64,000 nt of DNA from Vibrio sp. Isolate32 (GCF_022397955.1 NZ_JAKEUQ010000015.1:1-64000); one strand, 5' to 3'. Positions 25,481-37,292 are shown, counted from the first letter of the stretch. Notes: a model not told the origin generated them from the sequence alone. Made by a program: numbers and translations.

Positions 25481-26710
25481 TTATTGACGGGGTTTAAGGG
25501 TAAAACTACCAAATACGGCATCACCATTACGATTCAATGGCCCTTGCTCAACGGTAAACTTCTCTTCAAGTTTCACTCGCGCGGTCTCGAAATGTTGGAA
25601 GTCAGAACTTTTCGCTTCCAATTTCACCTCTGAACGGTTGCCGTCGTAGCGAATACTATTCACTTCGATGGCTTTCACTTGTCCTAAAGTGTCTGGCAGT
25701 AACGCTAGCCATCCAAGTAAGGAATCACCATCACCCGAGCCACCATATTTCTTAGCTTCGTCATTCATCTGGTGCTTGAGATAGCTAACCGTCGGAATCC
25801 GTTGCTTACCCGGAAGTACGCTTCTAAAAATACGTTCACTCTCCGTTCGATACGCTGCGGCTTGTGCCTCGTATTGCTGAACCTTCAAGATTTGTTGAGT
25901 GACAATTATCGCCACCAGCAAACAAGCTGCAATCGCTACTTTTTGCCATACGCGCCAGTACTTACTGAATGAAGATTTGGTTTTAAAGGTGCCAGTCAGT
26001 AAGTTTACGCCACTTGTGATGGCTTGTTGGCTCAGTAAAGACATCACCAGTTCAGCAGGCTTGGCTTGCCACTCAATGCCACTTTGCTGTTGAACGTCAT
26101 CACTTGGCAGTGCAGTGTAGCTAAAAATCGTTGGTGACTGCTCTTCATCATCCAAGGCAACCCAATCGCTTTGTAAGAACATCGCTAGCCATGCCTCATT
26201 GATCGACACAGCTTGATAGTTGCTTTGACGCAATAACCAATGCTGCTTGATCTGCAGCGCACTGATGCCCTGCTCTTCTAAAGGCAAGGCTAAAGTGTCT
26301 GGCAGTACTTTACGAAAGATAATATTGGCTTCGCGGAAGGTATCCAGCGCCTGCTTAAGCCACTCACGCTCAACACCACACACGGTGGCATGGGTTGCGT
26401 CTTTATCTAAAATAGTCAGATGTAAGTCTTCGATATCTTGCGCAACTTCGTCTTCTAATAAAAACGGCAGCATAGAATCGAACTGGCGAGCAGCACCTTT
26501 CGGGATCTCAACACGCTTAATTAAGCACTCATTTCCCGGCAATAAAGCGATACAACTGCGTTTTTCAGCGTAAGGGGCTAACTCATCCAGCTGCTCCCAG
26601 CTAGACAATTCACCACTTGCTATCACTTCTTGTTGGCTTGTCGACCAAACTAACCACTGCACTGGGCTCTGTGGTTCGCTACTCAGTCGAACGGTCAGAA
26701 ACTCGCTCAC
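25481..26710 (-). CDS. gspL: Type II secretion protein GspL
   Basis: GspL (409 residues) ties the cytoplasmic ATPase GspE to the membrane platform. The cytoplasmic actin-like part (to about residue 250) is followed by one helix ([16 protein letters not shown]) and a periplasmic domain that binds GspM. GTG at 26708-26710 with GGAGG six bases before it gives the family start [10 protein letters not shown]. The frame continues four codons upstream without support. It overlaps the 3' end of gspK by 32 bases. Confidence 0.94.
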   Translation of the reverse strand: MSEFLTVRLSSEPQSPVQWLVWSTSQQEVIASGELSSWEQLDELAPYAEKRSCIALLPGNECLIKRVEIPKGAARQFDSMLPFLLEDEVAQDIEDLHLTILDKDATHATVCGVEREWLKQALDTFREANIIFRKVLPDTLALPLEEQGISALQIKQHWLLRQSNYQAVSINEAWLAMFLQSDWVALDDEEQSPTIFSYTALPSDDVQQQSGIEWQAKPAELVMSLLSQQAITSGVNLLTGTFKTKSSFSKYWRVWQKVAIAACLLVAIIVTQQILKVQQYEAQAAAYRTESERIFRSVLPGKQRIPTVSYLKHQMNDEAKKYGGSGDGDSLLGWLALLPDTLGQVKAIEVNSIRYDGNRSEVKLEAKSSDFQHFETARVKLEEKFTVEQGPLNRNGDAVFGSFTLKPRQ

Positions 26711-27725
26711 TGATTCCTCCAAAACGACGGCGTACCACCGTCACTGTTTCTCGATTACTACTATAGAAAAGCGTTCGTATACGTACACGAGATTGCTCAA
26801 CTAAAACCTCTGCATCTAGCTCAAAGTAGGCGCTATCTACAGTCAAATATGCTTTTGCTTTTTTGCTGATTTCTGCACTCACCGCTGTAATGGCGCTTTC
26901 TGCCATAAAATCATCTACGGTGTTCCACCCATCAAATGGGCGCTTATCAATCAGCTGTTTCGCATCCGACTCACTCAAGCCAGGTGCGAACATTGCTTCC
27001 AATAACGGCGCTTGTTGCTCCGTCAATGTATTCACGTTTAGTCGGAAGTCATCGGTCGGTAAGGCACACACAAAAGGGCGAACCTTATTCATGACCTCAC
27101 CAGTCACCTGGTACACCGCTCTCAATTCAGACTCATCTGCCATTAAACCATTTGGCGTAACATAAGGCGGCTTCATCGCCTCATAAGTGCTGTCCTCAAC
27201 ACCAGTCGAAGAGGTTGATCGAGTATCGCTATCGACAAATTCCCAAGTTGAATGCGCGATAACCTCAGCTTGATAAGGCTCAATGTCTTGGTTTTCCAAT
27301 AAGGTTTGCCAAACTGTCACTAAATACGGTGTCTGGTTGCTGGAAGTGGTTGTCACTCCCGCTAATGCATTGAGATTAAAACAAGATTGCGCGTCAATAA
27401 TACGCCCTTTAACTTGTCCATAATCTAATGGGTATACCTGTTCTTCCAATGCCCACGGCTGACTGAGGTTGACCGTATCGCTGTCTTTATAGCTTTGCCT
27501 AATACCATCTTGTACTAGCGCTTCTACACCTATGCTATACCAATAAGCTTGTTGGTAATTCAACTGGTTACCAACGCGTTTGAATTGAGTAAACAAGCGT
27601 TCCGACATGCTGCCAGCAATGGTTGCCATTATCGCCAGTAACATCAGGATAATGATCAGCGCGACACCACGTTGCTTACGCCCTAGCGCTCGTCTTGATA
27701 ATGCAAGCTGATTAGTTCGACGCAT
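26679..27725 (-). CDS. gspK: Type II secretion minor pseudopilin GspK
   Basis: GspK (348 residues) is the large minor pseudopilin that caps the pseudopilus tip with GspI and GspJ. The prepilin leader ends in KQRG, cleaved before [10 protein letters not shown]; unlike other pseudopilins it lacks the glutamate at mature position 5, as usual for GspK. The large inserted domain carries NLNALAGV and [11 protein letters not shown]. Two adjacent ATG (27723-27728) follow AGGGGA; the second is given. It overlaps gspJ by 14 bases, which suggests translational coupling. Confidence 0.93.
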   Translation of the reverse strand: MRRTNQLALSRRALGRKQRGVALIIILMLLAIMATIAGSMSERLFTQFKRVGNQLNYQQAYWYSIGVEALVQDGIRQSYKDSDTVNLSQPWALEEQVYPLDYGQVKGRIIDAQSCFNLNALAGVTTTSSNQTPYLVTVWQTLLENQDIEPYQAEVIAHSTWEFVDSDTRSTSSTGVEDSTYEAMKPPYVTPNGLMADESELRAVYQVTGEVMNKVRPFVCALPTDDFRLNVNTLTEQQAPLLEAMFAPGLSESDAKQLIDKRPFDGWNTVDDFMAESAITAVSAEISKKAKAYLTVDSAYFELDAEVLVEQSRVRIRTLFYSSNRETVTVVRRRFGGISERVSDRSTE

Positions 27726-28479
27726 CATCGTTCCCCTCGCTACTACCTGAAGAGTCACTATTTGAGTCACCACCAACCTGATCTAGAGTGCCACTTGGTG
27801 TGAGATAAATTCGCTCTACCTCACCATAATCTTTTAATGTCAGCTTAAGTCTCACCGCCTTCGGTAGCGACTTATCGGCTTGCCACTCTTTGCCCCAACG
27901 CTTTCCGTCGTAGAACTCGAACTCCAAGGCTTCAACATCATCGAGCAAAGGGGTAATAACCGCTTCCTGCCCTGCAGGTGTATCCGGGTAACGCCACCAC
28001 ACGCGTTCGAGCGTCTCTTCTTTGAGGCGATAGCCCACTTTCGTCACTTCACCACGAGGAAACTGCTGCTGTGGGTTGTGCCAACCAAGACGAGTAAACA
28101 CGATACCAATACTATCGGAATCCAATAAATACTCTTTCACTATAACCAGCTTAGATGATGCTTCTTCACCATCAGTACGAAATTGTCGTACTGCCATCTG
28201 GCGAAAATCATTATCTAAGATAACTAGACTGCGCTGTAGTTGATTCAAACGAGCACTACGCTCAGCTGAAAGTTCGTTGCTTCGCTGCACCTGATTCACT
28301 ACTTGATAGGCCGCCATACTCAGCGTGGCAAAAATAGCAATCGAGACAAGCACCTCAATTAAGGTAAAGCCTCTCCCTTTTGAAGATAGACCCTGTTTGC
28401 GAGGCATACTGTTATTTACCGTCATGCTTTTAAATAACCGCATTCTCTTAGTTGACCACACGCTTTTAGTTAACCACAT
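27712..28479 (-). CDS. gspJ: Type II secretion minor pseudopilin GspJ
   Basis: GspJ is a minor pseudopilin of the tip complex. The peptidase site [17 protein letters not shown] is clear, followed by a beta-rich domain with [10 protein letters not shown] and a serine/glycine/aspartate-rich C-terminus. The start is uncertain. The ATG at 28477-28479 overlaps gspI by 14 bases but gives a leader of 37 residues, long for this class. Later in-frame ATGs near 28443, 28425 and 28407 give leaders of 25, 19 and 13. None has a strong ribosome site. Confidence 0.88.
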   Translation of the reverse strand: MWLTKSVWSTKRMRLFKSMTVNNSMPRKQGLSSKGRGFTLIEVLVSIAIFATLSMAAYQVVNQVQRSNELSAERSARLNQLQRSLVILDNDFRQMAVRQFRTDGEEASSKLVIVKEYLLDSDSIGIVFTRLGWHNPQQQFPRGEVTKVGYRLKEETLERVWWRYPDTPAGQEAVITPLLDDVEALEFEFYDGKRWGKEWQADKSLPKAVRLKLTLKDYGEVERIYLTPSGTLDQVGGDSNSDSSGSSEGNDDASN

Positions 28480-28840
28480 AACTTCGCACCGTAACGACTG
28501 GAGAAGCCTGTTTGCTAGTTGCCACGCTAACATCAAAAGCTTTTAGCAAATTATCGGCCGTATCGATTGGGGTAACTTTCCAAAACCACTCTCGACCCGC
28601 TAGCTCTTGCGTGCCTTGCGTCTTTTTTAGCTTCTCCGGGTGTAACATCACCAAAGCCATTTGATTATCAACGACCATAGCCGCGAAGGTTTTTTCCTCT
28701 AAATAGCTCAATGTATTGATGTGCTGGGTTACGGCGCGAATCACACTGATCGCCGCAGTAGCAAAGATCGCAAGCGCCACCAACACTTCAAGCAGCGTCA
28801 TACCACGAGAGCGATAAGGAGAACGGTTATTCCTCTTCAT
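28466..28840 (-). CDS. gspI: Type II secretion minor pseudopilin GspI
   Basis: This 124-residue minor pseudopilin starts the tip complex with GspJ and GspK. The leader ends in SRG before MTLLEVLVALAIFATA; the glutamate at mature position 5 is present. AGGAGAAG precedes the ATG at 28838-28840, which lies within the end of gspH (14-base overlap). Confidence 0.94.
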   Translation of the reverse strand: MKRNNRSPYRSRGMTLLEVLVALAIFATAAISVIRAVTQHINTLSYLEEKTFAAMVVDNQMALVMLHPEKLKKTQGTQELAGREWFWKVTPIDTADNLLKAFDVSVATSKQASPVVTVRSYVVN

Positions 28841-29420
28841 CTTCTTCTCCTGGTTCTAGCAATCGAATCACACCATTATCCGACGCTTTAATGCGCCAGC
28901 CATCTTGTATGGTATCGCCAGTATTGGGATAGAAAGAGAGTGTAAATGGTGTCACTTCAGCACTCGACAAGATGTAGATCTGTGGTGGCTTAGGTTTCTT
29001 TTCTTCTTCAAGATCAGCAAACATATCTTCATCAAATAGGCTTCCTGGGTTGAATAACCGATCATCGTCTGCCCACGCGCCACCGCCTAAGCTGAGTGAT
29101 AGTGCGAGCTCTTCCGGTAATTCTGTTGAAGAGGGTATTTTTTCGAATTCGACTTCCTGCCAGCCTTCAGACTTAAGCGTCATCAGAACATAGGTCGATT
29201 TCTTTTCATCGATGCGAATGCCAAAATCCAAACCACTCAAAATCGCCTCTTCATTGAGCAATTGAACTCGCTGATAAAAGCTTTGAGCGTATTTTTTGGC
29301 GGCATCTTTACTATTGGTAGGAATGGTCGCGATCACCGCGACCGCCGTTACTGACAGTAATACCAACACCAAAAGAATCTCAATTAAGGTGAAACCTGGC
29401 TGTGTTTGCTTAGTTTTCAC
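28827..29420 (-). CDS. gspH: Type II secretion minor pseudopilin GspH
   Basis: GspH (197 residues) links the pseudopilus tip to its shaft. The short leader MKTKQTQPG precedes FTLIEILLVLVLLS. The middle has an acidic, loop-like insertion (FDEDMFADLEEEKK), and the C-terminus ends in EEDEEE. The start is GTG at 29418-29420 with GGAG eight bases upstream. Confidence 0.93.
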   Translation of the reverse strand: MKTKQTQPGFTLIEILLVLVLLSVTAVAVIATIPTNSKDAAKKYAQSFYQRVQLLNEEAILSGLDFGIRIDEKKSTYVLMTLKSEGWQEVEFEKIPSSTELPEELALSLSLGGGAWADDDRLFNPGSLFDEDMFADLEEEKKPKPPQIYILSSAEVTPFTLSFYPNTGDTIQDGWRIKASDNGVIRLLEPGEEDEEE

Positions 29421-29485
29421 CTTTAGACTCCATCTGTTTACGTCCTAACATCAAATAACGGCATCAAGTGACAATAAGCCTAGGC

Positions 29486-29929
29486 TTACTGAAAATCTTG
29501 CATGTTCCAGTTACCGATATCCGCAGCAATACCTTCTCCACCTTCTTGGCCATCAGCGCCAAGTGTAAAGATATCGATAGTGCCGTTATCACCAGGGCTT
29601 AGGTATTGGTACTCATTACCCCATGGGTCGTTAGGCAGACGCTTGATGTAGCCACCGTCACGGTAGTTACGAGGCTCTGGGCTGCTTGGCTTAGAAACCA
29701 GTGCATCAAGACCTTGATCCGTTGTTGGGTACACGCTGTTATCCAGTTTGTACATATCGAGCGCGTTCTCTAGCGCCACGATATCAGTGATGGCTTTTTG
29801 TTGGTCAGCCTTCTCTTTGTTACCCAATAGGTTAGGTACAACAAAGCTCGCCAACACGCCAAGGATAACCACAACAACCATCACTTCTAATAGGGTAAAG
29901 CCTGATTGTTTCTTCATTCTGTTTTTCAT
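29486..29929 (-). CDS. gspG: Type II secretion major pseudopilin GspG
   Basis: GspG (147 residues) forms the pseudopilus shaft. The leader ends at G10, then FTLLEVMVVVVILGVLASFVVP. The family segments TTDQGLDALV, GGYIKRLPNDPWGNEYQY and the calcium-binding C-terminal loop (FTLGADGQEGG) are present. The frame is open to 29992, but the ATG at 29927-29929 with GGAG seven bases before it matches the family. It sits between gspF and gspH. Confidence 0.97.
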   Translation of the reverse strand: MKNRMKKQSGFTLLEVMVVVVILGVLASFVVPNLLGNKEKADQQKAITDIVALENALDMYKLDNSVYPTTDQGLDALVSKPSSPEPRNYRDGGYIKRLPNDPWGNEYQYLSPGDNGTIDIFTLGADGQEGGEGIAADIGNWNMQDFQ

Positions 29930-30011
29930 TATTTTCTCCAAATTACAGACAGCGAGTTGAGGGGAATGGTGTCCTTCTTCTCGATAATCCAAAAACGTTC
30001 TATGAACAGTA

Positions 30012-31232
30012 TTAGCCGCTCATTAAGTTGTTCATTTCAAGCATTGGCATCAGTGTCGCCATCACAATAAACAGCACCAAACCCGCCATCAGAGCGATAA
30101 GTGCCGGGGTAAAAATGCCTAACGCAATATTTACCGTCGACTCAAAGCTTTGGTCTTGATTATCGGCTGCACGAGTCAGCATCTGCTCTAATTGACCACT
30201 CTGCTCACCACTGGCAATCATGTGCAGCATCATTGGAGGGAAGAGCTTAGTATGATCAAGTGCTTTACGCAGGCTTGTCCCTTCTCTCACGCTATCTGAC
30301 GCTTGCAATACTTGTTGTTTAACATGGTGATTCGACATTACGTCAACCGCAACCTTCATCCCCTCAAGGATTGGAATCGCACTTGAAGTACAAATTGAAA
30401 GTGTGCGGGCAAAGCGAGAGGTATTAATGCCTTTCGCTATCTTGCCGATCAGCGGGATACTCAACAACTTTCTATCCCAACTTAGACGCACGCCCGGTCT
30501 TTTGAGTGCAGTCTTAATCAACACAATCACACCAATGATCAACAACAGTAATTGGATGCCCCAATTCTGGATAAATTCACTCGATGCCAATAAAAATTGA
30601 GTTGACTGAGGAAGCTCTTGTCCCATCTGAATAATAGGTTCAACAATCTTGGGTACTACCGTTGCTAATAGGAACGAAACGATAGTCACCGCAAACACCA
30701 CCAGCACCACAGGGTAGATCATCGCTTGCAGCAGCTTAGAGCGCATCTTCTGGCGGTTTTCAGCGTAATCAGCTAATCGCTCGAGTACCGCATCCAAGTG
30801 TCCGGATTTCTCACCAGCCGCGACCATGGCTCTAAATAGTTCATCAAATATATGTGGGTAATCAGCCAAGCTATCCGCTAGCGAGTAGCCTTCTGTTACC
30901 TTAGAGCGAACCGCCAGTAACATAGTACGAATACGAGGCTTCTCCGATTGCTCAGCTACGGCTTTCAAACACTCTTCTAACGGCATGCCTGATTGTACTA
31001 GAGTGGAAATTTGGCGAGTAATCAAAGCAAGGTCTGGCGTGCTGATGCCACGCTTAAAACTGGTCGATGGCTGTGAACCTTTTGACGACTTAGCTTTAGC
31101 TTCGGTCATCTCAACCGGCATTAAGCCTTGCTCTTTTAAGCGCTGGCGAGCCTGACGAGCGTTATCCGCTTCAATCGAACCCTTTTTACTTTTACCTTTG
31201 GCATCCAGTGCTTTGTATTCAAATACCGCCAT
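30012..31232 (-). CDS. gspF: Type II secretion inner-membrane platform protein GspF
   Basis: GspF (406 residues) is the polytopic platform protein that couples the GspE ATPase to pseudopilus growth. Two homologous cytoplasmic four-helix domains (about residues 70-170 and 270-370) each precede membrane helices. ALITRQISTLVQSGMPLEECL marks the first. It starts one base after gspE ends, so the two are translated in tight succession. Confidence 0.97.
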   Translation of the reverse strand: MAVFEYKALDAKGKSKKGSIEADNARQARQRLKEQGLMPVEMTEAKAKSSKGSQPSTSFKRGISTPDLALITRQISTLVQSGMPLEECLKAVAEQSEKPRIRTMLLAVRSKVTEGYSLADSLADYPHIFDELFRAMVAAGEKSGHLDAVLERLADYAENRQKMRSKLLQAMIYPVVLVVFAVTIVSFLLATVVPKIVEPIIQMGQELPQSTQFLLASSEFIQNWGIQLLLLIIGVIVLIKTALKRPGVRLSWDRKLLSIPLIGKIAKGINTSRFARTLSICTSSAIPILEGMKVAVDVMSNHHVKQQVLQASDSVREGTSLRKALDHTKLFPPMMLHMIASGEQSGQLEQMLTRAADNQDQSFESTVNIALGIFTPALIALMAGLVLFIVMATLMPMLEMNNLMSG

Positions 31233-31233
31233 A

Positions 31234-32736
31234 CTAGACTTCCTTGGTCACGCGCATCACTTCTTCTAGAGACGTTACCCCTTTCAGAACTTTGCTCAAG
31301 CCATCTTCTCGAATACTTGGGGTTGTGCCACGAATTGCTTTTTCAATCGCTTGTTCGCCGGCTTCACTGTGAATCAGCTCTTGTACCGAATCATCAATCA
31401 TCAATAGCTCATGAATACCAGTACGGCCTCGGTAGCCTTTGTAACTACAATGCTCACAGCCTTTGGCATAGTAAAGCGTCAAACTCTCTTTCTTCTTCAA
31501 ACCAAACAGCTTTTTTTGCTCTTTGTCTGCTTCGTAAGGCTCTTTACAGTCATTACACAAGGTACGAACCAAACGCTGTGCCAGAACACCCAGCAGTGAA
31601 GACGAGATAAGGAAGGGTTCGATTCCCATATCGCGCAGACGCGTGACCGCACCGATTGCTGTATTGGTATGGAGGGTCGACATTACTAAGTGCCCCGTCA
31701 AAGAAGCTTGAACAGCAATCTCAGCGGTCTCTAAGTCACGTATCTCACCAATCATGACCACATCAGGATCTTGACGAAGAATCGCACGTAAACCACGCGC
31801 AAAGGTCATCTCAACCTTAGGGTTCACCTGCGTTTGGCCAATGCCATCGATATCGAATTCGATTGGGTCTTCAACGGTAAGGATGTTACGTTCGTTGCTA
31901 TTGAGCTCTTGCAAGCCTGCGTACAAGGTCGTTGATTTACCAGACCCCGTAGGACCCGTCACCAAAATAATGCCGTGTGGGCGCTGAATAAGCTTGCGGA
32001 AGTTTTCGTGATTCTCTACCGTCATGCCTAAACTGTGTAAGTCTAGACGAGTAGCATTCTTGTCCAACAGACGCATTACCACACGCTCGCCGTGCGAAGA
32101 AGGCATGGTAGAAACACGAACATCAACCGCTCGGCCACCGATACGCAAAGAAATACGACCATCTTGTGGCACGCGTTTTTCCGCGATATCCAGTTTAGCC
32201 ATAACCTTGACACGCGAAACCAATAACGGCGCCAGTTTACGGCTCGGCGCTAAAACATCACGTAATATGCCATCGATACGGAAGCGGATCGACAATGACT
32301 TCTCAAAGGTTTCGATATGAATATCCGAAGCACCTTCTTTGATCGCCTCTCCCAACATCGCATTGATGAGCTTGATGATGGGTGCGTCATCTTCCGATTC
32401 AAGCAGATCTTCGTCTTGTGGCAACTCTTCCGCTAACGAGAAGAAGTCGTCGTTGTCGGCACCAATATCTTCCATTAACTGGCGAGCTTCCGACGAGTCA
32501 CGCTGATAAGCATCGGTCAGCTTTTTATCAAATTCATCTGCAGTGATCGCTTGTGGTGTAAAACCATTTTTCACCACACGGCTCACTTCGATGATCGCCG
32601 CAGATTTCAGAGGCTCAACGTAATAAAGTATCGGAGCACGTTCTGGGTGCTGATACTCGAGCACCATCTTGTAACGGTTCGCAAAGCTAAACGGCAAGCG
32701 CTGATAAGTACTTGCCGCCCCTACCAATTCAGCCAT
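31234..32736 (-). CDS. gspE: Type II secretion ATPase GspE
   Basis: GspE (500 residues) is the cytoplasmic hexameric ATPase driving the pseudopilus. The N-terminal domain binds GspL. Walker [10 protein letters not shown] is at about 261-269, the Asp box and Walker B ([12 protein letters not shown]) follow, and a zinc-binding tetracysteine (CNDCKEP and CEHCSYKG) lies near the C-terminus. The ATG shares one base with the gspD stop (TAATG), showing coupling. Confidence 0.98.
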   Translation of the reverse strand: MAELVGAASTYQRLPFSFANRYKMVLEYQHPERAPILYYVEPLKSAAIIEVSRVVKNGFTPQAITADEFDKKLTDAYQRDSSEARQLMEDIGADNDDFFSLAEELPQDEDLLESEDDAPIIKLINAMLGEAIKEGASDIHIETFEKSLSIRFRIDGILRDVLAPSRKLAPLLVSRVKVMAKLDIAEKRVPQDGRISLRIGGRAVDVRVSTMPSSHGERVVMRLLDKNATRLDLHSLGMTVENHENFRKLIQRPHGIILVTGPTGSGKSTTLYAGLQELNSNERNILTVEDPIEFDIDGIGQTQVNPKVEMTFARGLRAILRQDPDVVMIGEIRDLETAEIAVQASLTGHLVMSTLHTNTAIGAVTRLRDMGIEPFLISSSLLGVLAQRLVRTLCNDCKEPYEADKEQKKLFGLKKKESLTLYYAKGCEHCSYKGYRGRTGIHELLMIDDSVQELIHSEAGEQAIEKAIRGTTPSIREDGLSKVLKGVTSLEEVMRVTKEV

Positions 32737-34760
32737 TATTCTGTTTCCATCTGATCAATGAAGGCTTGGATCTCAGCCGGATGATTCATCTCAGAACCGA
32801 ATTTAGACAACACTGGGATGTTATCGTTATCCATCAATTTCAGGCCCTGCTCTGACTTATACAGCTGTTCAGCACGGATGAAGTTGTATTTACGCTGAGT
32901 GATACCATCGGCTGTCATACCATCACGAATGATAGTTGGCTTGATGAATACCATTAGATTCTTTTTCTCAACCTGAGTACTGGTTGATTTGAATAGATGA
33001 CCAAGCACTGGGATATCACCCAATAGTGGCACCTTAGATTCACTTTCTAATGCACGTTCATCAATCAGACCACCAAGAACCAGCATTTGGCCGTCTTGAA
33101 CAATCACTGACGTATTTAGTTGACGCTTCGCAAAACGAACATCGACCGCGCCGTTCGCGCCCAATACATTCGACACCTCTTGTTCAATATTCAACTGAAC
33201 AGAATCGCCTTCGTTGATTTGAGGAACCACTTTAAGCTTAATACCCACTTCTTTACGTTCAACCGTTTGGAATGGGTTGTCGTTGCTTGAGCCCGCCGTC
33301 GAGCCAGTAAGAACCGGTACTTCTTCACCAACGATAAATGACGCTTCACCGTTGTCCATCACGGTAATGCTTGGAGAAGATAGGATGTTTGAGTTTGAAT
33401 CGGTCGCTACCGCGCTGATCAGTGCAGTCCAGTCACCCATCACCACACTCATAGCCGCGCCATTTACACCAGAAAGAGCTGACGCTAGTGTTGAATAGTC
33501 GCCCTTTTCAGTAGTCGTTTCATTACGTTGGAAATTACCATCAGAGTCGTAGACTGCAGTAGTCGTTTCAGTGTCTTTAGCCTCTTCCAGACCAACCATT
33601 ACACCACCGATTGATGCACCAGTATTGCCGTACTGAATCACAGCACCTGTATCAAGGTTACCCCATTGCACACCAAGGTTAATGCCGTCACCTTCAGCCA
33701 TTTCGACTATTAAGGCTTCAATCAATACTTGAGCACGACGAATATCCAGTTGCGCGATCACATCTTGCAGCGCATTCATGATGTCAGGCTGTGCTGTAAT
33801 AACTAACGAGTTGGTATCACTGTGTGCAGAGATCATCACTTGGTTGCGTTGCGATGAGCTGCCTTTGGTTGAAGATTGTTTTTCTGACTGTAGGTTGTCC
33901 GACACACCTTTCAATACATCAACTAAATCTTCAGCTTTCGCGTACTTAAGATAGATAACTTGGTTGTTGCCCTTGGTTGCCATCTCGACATCAAGTTGCT
34001 CAATCAGTTTTCTTAAACGGCTACGAACCTTAGGGTCACCAGAGATAAGGATTGCGTTAGTACGCTCATCAGCAACCAATTTAGGTTGAAGGAAAGCAGG
34101 CGTATTCTTTGCGTCTGTGGTTTTATTCAGAGCATCAACAATGCGCACCATCTCAGCAGCTGAAGCATTCTTTAGCTCAACAACTTCAATTTCTTTGTCA
34201 CCGGCTTGGTCAACACGCTTGATGATTTCCGCTAAGCGATTTACTACCGCCGCTCGGCCTGTAATAAGGATGATGTTGGCAGGGTCGTAATGCACAACGT
34301 TACCTGCGCCTGCGTTGTCGTTCAGTTGACGGAGCAAAGGAGAAAGCTCACGAACCGACACATTACGCACTGTCACAACTCGTGTCACGACGCTGTCTCC
34401 GTTGATTGAGTCACGGTCACCAACAACTGGAATTGCCGATGTTTTAGAGTCTTTGGCTTTGATGATCTTCAGAACACCCGAGTCCATTTCAACGACCGCG
34501 TAGCCGTACACCTCTAAAACGTTTAAGAAGAAGCTGTAATATTGCTCTTCATTAAGGACATCGTAGCTACGTACATCGATTTTCCCGCGCACCGATGGGT
34601 CAACGATGATCGTTTTCTCAAGGTTACGACCAACGATATTAATAAACTCTTGAATATCAGTGCCTTTAAAGCTGGCACTAAAATCACTAGCGATGGCTGC
34701 GGGTGTGCAGATTAAGCTTCCTGCCAGTAACCATGCACTTTTCTTAAACCAATGCTTCAC
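32736..34760 (-). CDS. gspD: Type II secretion outer-membrane secretin GspD
   Basis: GspD (674 residues) forms the 15-fold outer-membrane channel for folded exoproteins. A Sec signal peptide (residues 1-24, ending AIA-SD) is followed by N0 to N3 domains and the secretin barrel, with [18 protein letters not shown] at the gate region and [14 protein letters not shown] near the end. The S domain follows at the C-terminus. There is no lipobox. Its start lies 37 bases after gspC. Confidence 0.98.
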   Translation of the reverse strand: MKHWFKKSAWLLAGSLICTPAAIASDFSASFKGTDIQEFINIVGRNLEKTIIVDPSVRGKIDVRSYDVLNEEQYYSFFLNVLEVYGYAVVEMDSGVLKIIKAKDSKTSAIPVVGDRDSINGDSVVTRVVTVRNVSVRELSPLLRQLNDNAGAGNVVHYDPANIILITGRAAVVNRLAEIIKRVDQAGDKEIEVVELKNASAAEMVRIVDALNKTTDAKNTPAFLQPKLVADERTNAILISGDPKVRSRLRKLIEQLDVEMATKGNNQVIYLKYAKAEDLVDVLKGVSDNLQSEKQSSTKGSSSQRNQVMISAHSDTNSLVITAQPDIMNALQDVIAQLDIRRAQVLIEALIVEMAEGDGINLGVQWGNLDTGAVIQYGNTGASIGGVMVGLEEAKDTETTTAVYDSDGNFQRNETTTEKGDYSTLASALSGVNGAAMSVVMGDWTALISAVATDSNSNILSSPSITVMDNGEASFIVGEEVPVLTGSTAGSSNDNPFQTVERKEVGIKLKVVPQINEGDSVQLNIEQEVSNVLGANGAVDVRFAKRQLNTSVIVQDGQMLVLGGLIDERALESESKVPLLGDIPVLGHLFKSTSTQVEKKNLMVFIKPTIIRDGMTADGITQRKYNFIRAEQLYKSEQGLKLMDNDNIPVLSKFGSEMNHPAEIQAFIDQMETE

Positions 34761-34797
34761 GTACTTCTCCTACACTTTCGTCGTTAGACGCAAAGTA

Positions 34798-35739
34798 TTA
34801 AAATTCAATAAACACTTGATGTTGTTGCCCATCTCGCTCAACGACCAGGTTTAGCTCTGTCAGCTCTGAGATGGAACGGAATATGTTGCCCATAGCGGCA
34901 GGGTCTGTCAGGTCTTGACCATTTAACTGAGTAGCAATATCCCCGTTTTTGAGCCCTACTGAGTTAAAAAGTTCTGAATCTTTGCCAGGGCTCACACGAT
35001 AACCAATAACGCTATCGTCGCGCTTAACCTGAGACAGTCGAACATATTGGAAGATTTGTTGCGGATCTTTCATTATCTTCGCTTTAATTTCATCAAGCTT
35101 CTCTTCTGCAGAAGCCGGATTATTACCACGAACCGAAGAAGGGCTACGAGGTGCTGCAGGCGCTGATACCGCCAAACGCTTGTACTCGATACCTTCAAGC
35201 ATCAGGGTTTCGTCTCGTCCTGAGTTATCAATGATCACGCGATCGATTAATACGGCTTTTAGCTTAGCTCGGGTGCCTTCGATCTCTTCATTAATTCCGT
35301 AGGTCGCTTGTGTTCCGCGATTCGCGATCACAGCTAAGCTCCGTTTGGGATTTGAACTCGCTACCGCACCCACTAACACTAAGTTAAGGCGAGTCTTTGG
35401 CGCATCCTGAATCACTTGTTGTTTAACCACTGCTGGCTTGCTTGGGTTGTAAGCACCAAACATGTTGCTCTTTTGCAAAGAAGAGATGTCTAAGGTTGAT
35501 TGAGGAGCCGCAGACGATGAGACTGTTGCTTTCCAAGGCACAACTGTTTGCTCGGCCGGTTCAATAAACCAGACAAGCTGCCCTAAAATCCATGCAGAGG
35601 CTGCAATAAGCACACAACAAATAGCGAGGCTCAGTTTCTGCTGAAGCACAAATCCATTATCTAATAAGCGGCTCAGCAGCGGGGAATTCCCCATACGGCT
35701 TTTGAGCTCTAAAAAGTTCACTTTAACTGACCCATCCAT
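34798..35739 (-). CDS. gspC: Type II secretion protein GspC
   Basis: GspC (313 residues) links the inner-membrane platform to GspD. One helix lies near residues 36-54. The periplasmic HR domain (RLNLVLVGAVASSNPKRSLAVI) follows, then a C-terminal PDZ domain (RVSPGKDSELFNSVGLKNGDIATQLNG). It is the first gene of the operon. The ATG at 35737-35739 lacks a clear ribosome site, and a GTG at 35719-35721 or the ATG at codon 16 could be the true start. The promoter should lie in the 269-base gap shared with hslR. Confidence 0.94.
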   Translation of the reverse strand: MDGSVKVNFLELKSRMGNSPLLSRLLDNGFVLQQKLSLAICCVLIAASAWILGQLVWFIEPAEQTVVPWKATVSSSAAPQSTLDISSLQKSNMFGAYNPSKPAVVKQQVIQDAPKTRLNLVLVGAVASSNPKRSLAVIANRGTQATYGINEEIEGTRAKLKAVLIDRVIIDNSGRDETLMLEGIEYKRLAVSAPAAPRSPSSVRGNNPASAEEKLDEIKAKIMKDPQQIFQYVRLSQVKRDDSVIGYRVSPGKDSELFNSVGLKNGDIATQLNGQDLTDPAAMGNIFRSISELTELNLVVERDGQQHQVFIEF

Positions 35740-35795
35740 AACTAAGAAAACTGTAACTTACTAAACTTTCAGCTTTTTATGCTTAAATTTTGTCC

Positions 35796-35813
35796 ATGCT
35801 TTTTTGAAAGCAT
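35796..35813 (-). other. Hairpin in the gspC upstream region
   Basis: ATGCTTT and AAAGCAT pair perfectly around a 4-base loop, about 57 bases before the gspC start. With no T tail it is not a terminator. The surrounding 35740-36008 gap is AT-rich and must hold the divergent gsp and hslR promoters, which I could not place with confidence. Confidence 0.35.
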
Positions 35814-36008
35814 AAGACCTTGAACTATATCATAGACAATCTATAAATCTTCATTACCTAAGCTATTTTGTAATCTTCCTTGAAAAAAAAGCACGTTGCC
35901 TCAACATAAGCTTCTAACAAATGCGATAAGCATCATCAAATAAAACAAATCGCATAGTGTTGATACTGTTCAACGCTACTCACTTCTCAAAAAAAGGCAC
36001 AGCCCTAT

Positions 36009-36395
36009 ATGAAAACGTCTAATGAAGCTGTCAGACTCGATAAATGGTTGTGGGCAGCGCGCTTTTACAAAACTCGCTCTATTGCTCGCAATATGGTCGA
36101 TGGTGGCAAAGTCCACTATAATGGTCAGCGCTGCAAGCCAAGTAAGATTGTCGAACTTGGGGCAGTGATTACACTGCGCCAAGGTAATGAAGAAAAGACG
36201 GTAACGATCGAGAAAATTTCAGCCCATCGTGGCGGAGCACCGATCGCTCAAACCCTCTATGAAGAAACTACCGAGAGCTTGGCGAAACGAGAAGAGTTTG
36301 CGAAACAACGCAAGCTACACGCACATAACCCAGCTCCAGAGCGTCGCCCTGATAAAAAGCAACGTCGTGACATCATCAAGTTCAAGCATCAATAA
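36009..36395 (+). CDS. hslR: Heat-shock protein 15 (ribosome-associated, S4 domain)
   Basis: Hsp15 (128 residues) binds free 50S subunits carrying a stalled nascent chain and helps recycle them during heat stress. The S4 RNA-binding domain covers residues 8-65 (RLDKWLWAARFYKTRSIARNMV), and the C-terminus is strongly basic. It lies 18 bases before hslO, forming the same heat-shock pair as in E. coli. A heat-shock sigma-32 promoter is expected but I could not identify one. Confidence 0.95.
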   Translation: MKTSNEAVRLDKWLWAARFYKTRSIARNMVDGGKVHYNGQRCKPSKIVELGAVITLRQGNEEKTVTIEKISAHRGGAPIAQTLYEETTESLAKREEFAKQRKLHAHNPAPERRPDKKQRRDIIKFKHQ

Positions 36396-36413
36396 GCTAG
36401 AAGGAATAGCCAA

Positions 36414-37292
36414 ATGGCAAACAATGTTTTAAATCGCTACCTATTTGAAGACCTATCAGTACGTGGTGAATTGGTACAAATGGATGAAGCGTACCAACAG
36501 GTTATTTCTAGCAAGGAATACCCAGCTCCAGTACAAAAGCTGCTAGGTGAGCTATTGGTTTCAACCACGCTACTGACTGCGACCCTAAAATTTGAAGGCT
36601 CTATCACTATGCAGCTGCAAGGTGATGGCCCAGTATCTCTAGCAGTTATCAATGGCGACCATAACCAAAAGATCCGTGGTGTTGCTCGTTTTGAAGGTGA
36701 TATTGCCGACGATGCTGGCCTACACGACCTAATGGGTAAAGGCCACCTAGTGATCACTATCGATCCTAAGAAGGGTGAACGCTACCAAGGTATCGTTGGT
36801 CTTGAAGGCGACACACTAGCTCAAGTACTTGAAGGTTACTTCGCAAACTCTGAGCAGCTTAAGACTCGTCTATGGCTGCGTACTGGCGAACATGAAGGCA
36901 AAGCACACGCTGCAGGTATGTTACTGCAAGTTATGCCTGATGGTACAGGTACTCAAAATGACTTCGAGCACCTAGAGCAACTAACAGATACAGTGAAAAA
37001 CGAAGAGCTATTCTCTCTTGAAGCGAACGAACTGCTTTACCGTTTGTACAACCAAGAGAAAGTGCAACTGTTCACAGCACAACCGGTTGAGTTCTTCTGT
37101 GGTTGTTCTCGTGATCGTAGCGCAGCGGCTATCATTACCGTTGCTCAAGAAGAGATCTATGACATCCTAAGCACGGAAGGAAGCGTTGGTCTACACTGCG
37201 ATTACTGTGGTACAAACTACTCATTCGACAAGAATGATGTTGATGCACTGTACGCTGAAGCAGCAGATAAAGGCAACAATACGGTTCATTAA
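36414..37292 (+). CDS. hslO: Redox-regulated chaperone Hsp33
   Basis: Hsp33 (292 residues) is a cytosolic holdase switched on by oxidation and unfolding. The zinc-binding redox switch is complete: C229-x-C231 and C262-x2-C265. The N-terminal substrate-binding core is normal. GAAGG lies before the ATG. It follows hslR in one unit and ends at a strong terminator. Confidence 0.97.
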   Translation: MANNVLNRYLFEDLSVRGELVQMDEAYQQVISSKEYPAPVQKLLGELLVSTTLLTATLKFEGSITMQLQGDGPVSLAVINGDHNQKIRGVARFEGDIADDAGLHDLMGKGHLVITIDPKKGERYQGIVGLEGDTLAQVLEGYFANSEQLKTRLWLRTGEHEGKAHAAGMLLQVMPDGTGTQNDFEHLEQLTDTVKNEELFSLEANELLYRLYNQEKVQLFTAQPVEFFCGCSRDRSAAAIITVAQEEIYDILSTEGSVGLHCDYCGTNYSFDKNDVDALYAEAADKGNNTVH